A stretch of DNA of 64,000 bases from Cohnella terricola. Its GTDB lineage: Bacteria > Bacillota > Bacilli > Paenibacillales > Paenibacillaceae. Location of the stretch: NCBI RefSeq assembly GCF_007786475.1, contig NZ_VNJJ01000007.1, forward strand, positions 121,734 to 185,733. The letters are read 5' to 3'. Positions 59,831-64,000 of this stretch are shown here, piece after piece (the first letter of the stretch is position 1; every line of letters starts with the position of its first letter). Under the pieces are notes generated by a model. The model was not told the DNA's origin and searched no databases. It saw only the letters and a list, made by a program, of their open reading frames with translations. The position numbers and the translations under genes are program-made.

Positions 59831-61195
59831 CTGTCGAACAGATTTGCCCGAACACGATACTTATCCATCTGCGCCCTCGTCCTCGGCATCGTCGCCCTGA
59901 CCGGCTGCAAAGACGAGCCTAAAGGCGGCTTGGAGGCCTTCGATCCCAACGAACCCGTCAAACTCAAAATCATGTTCCCCAACGAAAACTACTTTCATCA
60001 GAGATTCGGGTCTCTGCTTAGCATGAAATATCCGAATATTGAATTCGAAGTGATCGAGCCCGTTGCCGTCAACGGCGTGACGACGAAGGAGGATAGAGTC
60101 CAACAAGTAAAAGAGAAGCAGCCGGATATTTTGTTGCTGAGTTCCCCTCTGTACGAAGAGTTTGTCGCCAATGGAAGCTTGATGGAGCTTGAATCTGTTA
60201 TCAAGCAAGACAACTTTGATTTAAGCGATATTTATCCTTCGGTCATCGACTTGTTAAGAGAGGGAGGAAACGGGAAACTGTACGGACTGGCGCCAGAATT
60301 CTCGGCGGACGCACTTTTCTATAACGCGGACTTGTTTCGGAAGTACGGCGTCGAGATGCCTACGAACCGGATGTCTTGGGACGACGTGTTGCAGTTGGCG
60401 CGGAGATTCCCGGCAGAGGGGAGCGAACAAGAGCGAATATACGGCTACCAAACGGGAATCGCGCAAAGCGTTTGCGATCTGATCCTGGAGGTAGGCAACA
60501 CGCTCGGGTTGACACCGGTTAGTCCGGACGGACGCAATCTCCTGATCGATTCGGATCGTTGGAGAAAAGTGATCGAATCCGTGTTGAATGCCTATCAATC
60601 GGATACATTACTTGTAGCCAAGGGAACAACTACGCTGGAATTATTGCAGAGCAGTATCTTCCAGATCGAGAACGATCCATTCCTGAACGGCCGGGTCGCC
60701 ATGATGAAAGACGGGTACAACTTCTATTCGAAGATCGAGCAGGGAAAGAGACTGATCCAGAATTACCGACCGTTCGAATGGGGAGTCGTTACGGTTCCGG
60801 TCGACCCTGAGAATCCGGACAAAACGGATGCCATTTTTCTCTCCTCGATCTATGCGATCAACAGCAAATCATCTCATCAGAGAGCGGCATGGGAAGTGGT
60901 CAAATATATTAATGGCGAAGAAGTCGCGAAGCTCGAATCCCGTTTGGAGCACGCTCAAATCCCCTCTCGCCAAGCCTACGCGCAAGCAAAGCCGGAGTTC
61001 GACGTTGAACCGTTTTTCGCCTTAAAGCCCGCCGTCAAGCGGTGGAGCGATAACCAACTTCCGTCCGGCTTTAATGAGTCGTTCCGCGCGCTCGTTACGG
61101 AAGAGCTCGATCTTGTCTGCGAGGGCAAGAAATCTTTAGACGAAGCGATCTCCTCCATACAAACCAATGGCCAACTTCTGTTAGTGCATAAGTAA
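59831..61195 (+). CDS. Solute-binding lipoprotein, apparent CTG start
   Basis: The frame from 59831 gives 454 residues: LSNRFARTRYLSICALVLGI, then VALTGC (lipobox), then KDEPKGG and the binding domain. Without this the protein would begin at a TTG at 59930 and lose its signal peptide. AAGGAGGGG stands six bases before the CTG at 59831, and no ATG, GTG or TTG is in a usable place. The body (LMELESVIKQDNFDLSDIYP, then NRMSWDDVLQLARRFPAEGS) is related to the lipoproteins at 4.1-6.8 kb. It has no permeases downstream; it may be an accessory binding protein of the divergent importer. Confidence 0.78.
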   Translation: MSNRFARTRYLSICALVLGIVALTGCKDEPKGGLEAFDPNEPVKLKIMFPNENYFHQRFGSLLSMKYPNIEFEVIEPVAVNGVTTKEDRVQQVKEKQPDILLLSSPLYEEFVANGSLMELESVIKQDNFDLSDIYPSVIDLLREGGNGKLYGLAPEFSADALFYNADLFRKYGVEMPTNRMSWDDVLQLARRFPAEGSEQERIYGYQTGIAQSVCDLILEVGNTLGLTPVSPDGRNLLIDSDRWRKVIESVLNAYQSDTLLVAKGTTTLELLQSSIFQIENDPFLNGRVAMMKDGYNFYSKIEQGKRLIQNYRPFEWGVVTVPVDPENPDKTDAIFLSSIYAINSKSSHQRAAWEVVKYINGEEVAKLESRLEHAQIPSRQAYAQAKPEFDVEPFFALKPAVKRWSDNQLPSGFNESFRALVTEELDLVCEGKKSLDEAISSIQTNGQLLLVHK

Positions 61196-61198
61196 CAT

Positions 61199-61241
61199 AA
61201 AAAGGACGGACCGCGCATAAGCGCAAGGGTCCGTCCTTCTT
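61199..61241. terminator. Bidirectional terminator
   Basis: AAAAGGACGGACC and GGTCCGTCCTT form a long stem around an inner GCGC...GCGC pairing, with an A-run before and CTTGT after. It serves both the lipoprotein and eno. Confidence 0.85.
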
Positions 61242-61276
61242 GTCGTCGTGATGTCTGACCAAGTTGTCTATATATC

Positions 61277-62584
<1,308 letters not shown>

Positions 62585-62599
62585 TTAGTGGGGTATGGG

Positions 62600-64000
62600 T
62601 TAGTTAATCAAGGATTTGCCAGTCATTTGCTCCGGCTGCGGAAGCTGCATCAGCTTAAGCAGCGTAGGTGCTACGTCAGCCAAAACGCCGCCTTCGCGCA
62701 GCGTATGCCCGGCTTCGGTCACGATGCAAGGAACGAGGTTCGTCGTATGCGCCGTGAAAGGCCGTTCGTTATCGTCGATAACCATATCGGCGTTGCCATG
62801 GTCGGCGATAATGACAACCACGCCGCCTTTGCCGACAACGGCGTCGACGACTCTGCCGAGACACTCGTCGGTCGCTTCCACCGCTTTGATCGTCGGCTCG
62901 AGCATGCCCGAGTGTCCGACCATATCCGGGTTGGCGAAGTTCAGGACGATCGCGTCGTGTTTGTCCGCTTCGACTTCCTTCACCAGGGCATCCGTAACTT
63001 CGTAGATGCTCATCTCCGGCTGCAGGTCGTAAGTAGCGACTTTAGGCGAGTTGATCAGAATACGCGTTTCTCCTTCGAGAACGTGGTCGCGACCGCCGCT
63101 GAAGAAGAACGTGACGTGCGGGTACTTCTCCGTCTCGGCGATTCTGAGTTGCTTTTTCCCGTGCTGCACAAGTACTTCGCCGAACGTATTATCCAGCTCC
63201 TTAGGCTTATACGCAACGTAACCGCCTACGGTTTCCGCGAACAACGTCATGCACACGAAATGCAGGTTTTTCGGGAATCCCGGCCCGCGGTCGAAACCAC
63301 GGAAATCTTCGTTGGTAAATACGTTCGACAGTTGGATCGCGCGATCCGGACGGAAGTTGAAGAAAATGACCGAATCTTCGGATTCGACCAATCCGACCGG
63401 CTTGCCGTCCGCTCCTACGATAACCGTCGGCAAGACGAACTCGTCGAAGACCGACTTCTCGTAGGATTCCTTAACAGCCGCGATCGGATCGACGGCCGTC
63501 GGGCCTTCCCCGTAGACCATCGCTTGGTACGATTTTTCCGTACGCTCCCAGCGCTTGTCGCGGTCCATGGCGTAATACCGGCCTTGGATGGTCGCGATGC
63601 GTCCTACACCGATCTCTTCGATCTTGGACTGAAGCTGGGCCAAATAGTTCACCGCGCTGTCCGGCGATACGTCCCGGCCGTCCAGGAAGCCATGAATGCA
63701 AACTTGCTCAAGCCCTTCCTTCTTGGCCAATTCCAGCAGAGCGAACAAATGCTCGATGTGGCTATGCACGCCGCCATCGGACAACAGGCCGTACAGGTGA
63801 AGCTTTTTGTTGTTGCTTTTGGCGTGGCGTACCGCTTCGAGGAGCGTTGGATTTTCGAAGAAATCCTGATCGCGAATCGATTTGGAAATCCGGGTAAGGT
63901 CTTGGTAAACGATACGGCCGGCGCCGATATTCAAGTGTCCGACCTCGGAGTTGCCCATCTGGCCGTCCGGCAATCCGACCGCTTCCCCGCTGGCCGTCAA
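62600..64000 (-). CDS. gpmI: 2,3-bisphosphoglycerate-independent phosphoglycerate mutase (partial)
   Basis: Interconverts 3- and 2-phosphoglycerate with Mn. The window holds the C-terminal 466 residues; about 45 N-terminal residues lie beyond position 64000. The catalytic Ser is in [17 protein letters not shown] and metal ligands are in [17 protein letters not shown] and SGMLEPT-type segments. [21 protein letters not shown] text and [20 protein letters not shown] are family traits. The TTG codon near the window edge is an internal Leu, not a start. It is upstream of eno with a 30-bp gap, so both are in one glycolytic operon. Confidence 0.96.
   Translation of the reverse strand: MTASGEAVGLPDGQMGNSEVGHLNIGAGRIVYQDLTRISKSIRDQDFFENPTLLEAVRHAKSNNKKLHLYGLLSDGGVHSHIEHLFALLELAKKEGLEQVCIHGFLDGRDVSPDSAVNYLAQLQSKIEEIGVGRIATIQGRYYAMDRDKRWERTEKSYQAMVYGEGPTAVDPIAAVKESYEKSVFDEFVLPTVIVGADGKPVGLVESEDSVIFFNFRPDRAIQLSNVFTNEDFRGFDRGPGFPKNLHFVCMTLFAETVGGYVAYKPKELDNTFGEVLVQHGKKQLRIAETEKYPHVTFFFSGGRDHVLEGETRILINSPKVATYDLQPEMSIYEVTDALVKEVEADKHDAIVLNFANPDMVGHSGMLEPTIKAVEATDECLGRVVDAVVGKGGVVVIIADHGNADMVIDDNERPFTAHTTNLVPCIVTEAGHTLREGGVLADVAPTLLKLMQLPQPEQMTGKSLIN

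Overview
The window looks like chromosomal DNA of a low-to-moderate-GC, Gram-positive, endospore-former-type bacterium of the Paenibacillaceae (Cohnella/Paenibacillus-like). This is inferred from strong AGGAGG ribosome binding sites, frequent TTG/GTG starts, many lipoprotein sugar-binding proteins, an SLH-anchored surface protein, a yjlC-ndh pair with a Rex box, and the gpmI-eno and secG-rnr / smpB-ssrA backbone. No read-out beyond the sequence was possible, so the taxon is an inference.

Layout. 1-1050: twelve minus-strand tRNA genes, including a 397-bp tandem duplication of an Ile-Asp-Glu-Pro block. 1.1-13.7 kb: a tandem WYL-regulator pair facing two orphan solute-binding lipoproteins, a small unknown gene, the Rex-box-controlled DUF1641-NADH dehydrogenase pair, a secreted transglutaminase-like protein, and a MarR regulator with a haloalkane dehalogenase.

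13.7-43.8 kb is a mosaic accessory region lying 3' of ssrA. It is punctuated by many copies of a short repeat that resembles the 3' end of tmRNA plus its terminator hairpin. Between the copies sit separate cargo modules: PaiB/acyltransferase/GNAT/propeller protein; flavodoxin-fold oxidoreductase/saccharopine-dehydrogenase-like/HxlR; a thiazole/oxazole-modified peptide (heterocycloanthracin/sonorensin-type) cluster with precursor, ThiF-like protein, fused YcaO and SagB-type dehydrogenase; a truncated SDR; a two-component system and an RCC1-SLH surface protein; an epimerase; a SAMHD1-like HD phosphohydrolase with a 68-aa partner; and an XRE-ImmA/IrrE protein with an unknown partner. The last module is bracketed by a 56-bp direct repeat whose second copy is the true ssrA 3' end. 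Two genes (a phytanoyl-CoA dioxygenase and an SDR) are broken at or near repeat copies. No integrase or transposase was found.

43.7-64 kb returns to core genes: ssrA, smpB, pyrB, patatin, M24 peptidase, rnr, secG, an Eis-like acetyltransferase, a TetR-controlled membrane protein with matched operators in both promoters, a sugar isomerase, an LCP-family cell-wall ligase, a carbohydrate ABC importer (two permeases and a lipoprotein), a divergent solute-binding lipoprotein that appears to use a CTG start, enolase and a partial phosphoglycerate mutase that runs off the right edge.

The items most worth follow-up are the stacked ssrA-3'-end repeat architecture with candidate defence cargo, and the RiPP cluster whose precursor has a C-x3-C glycine/phenylalanine core.
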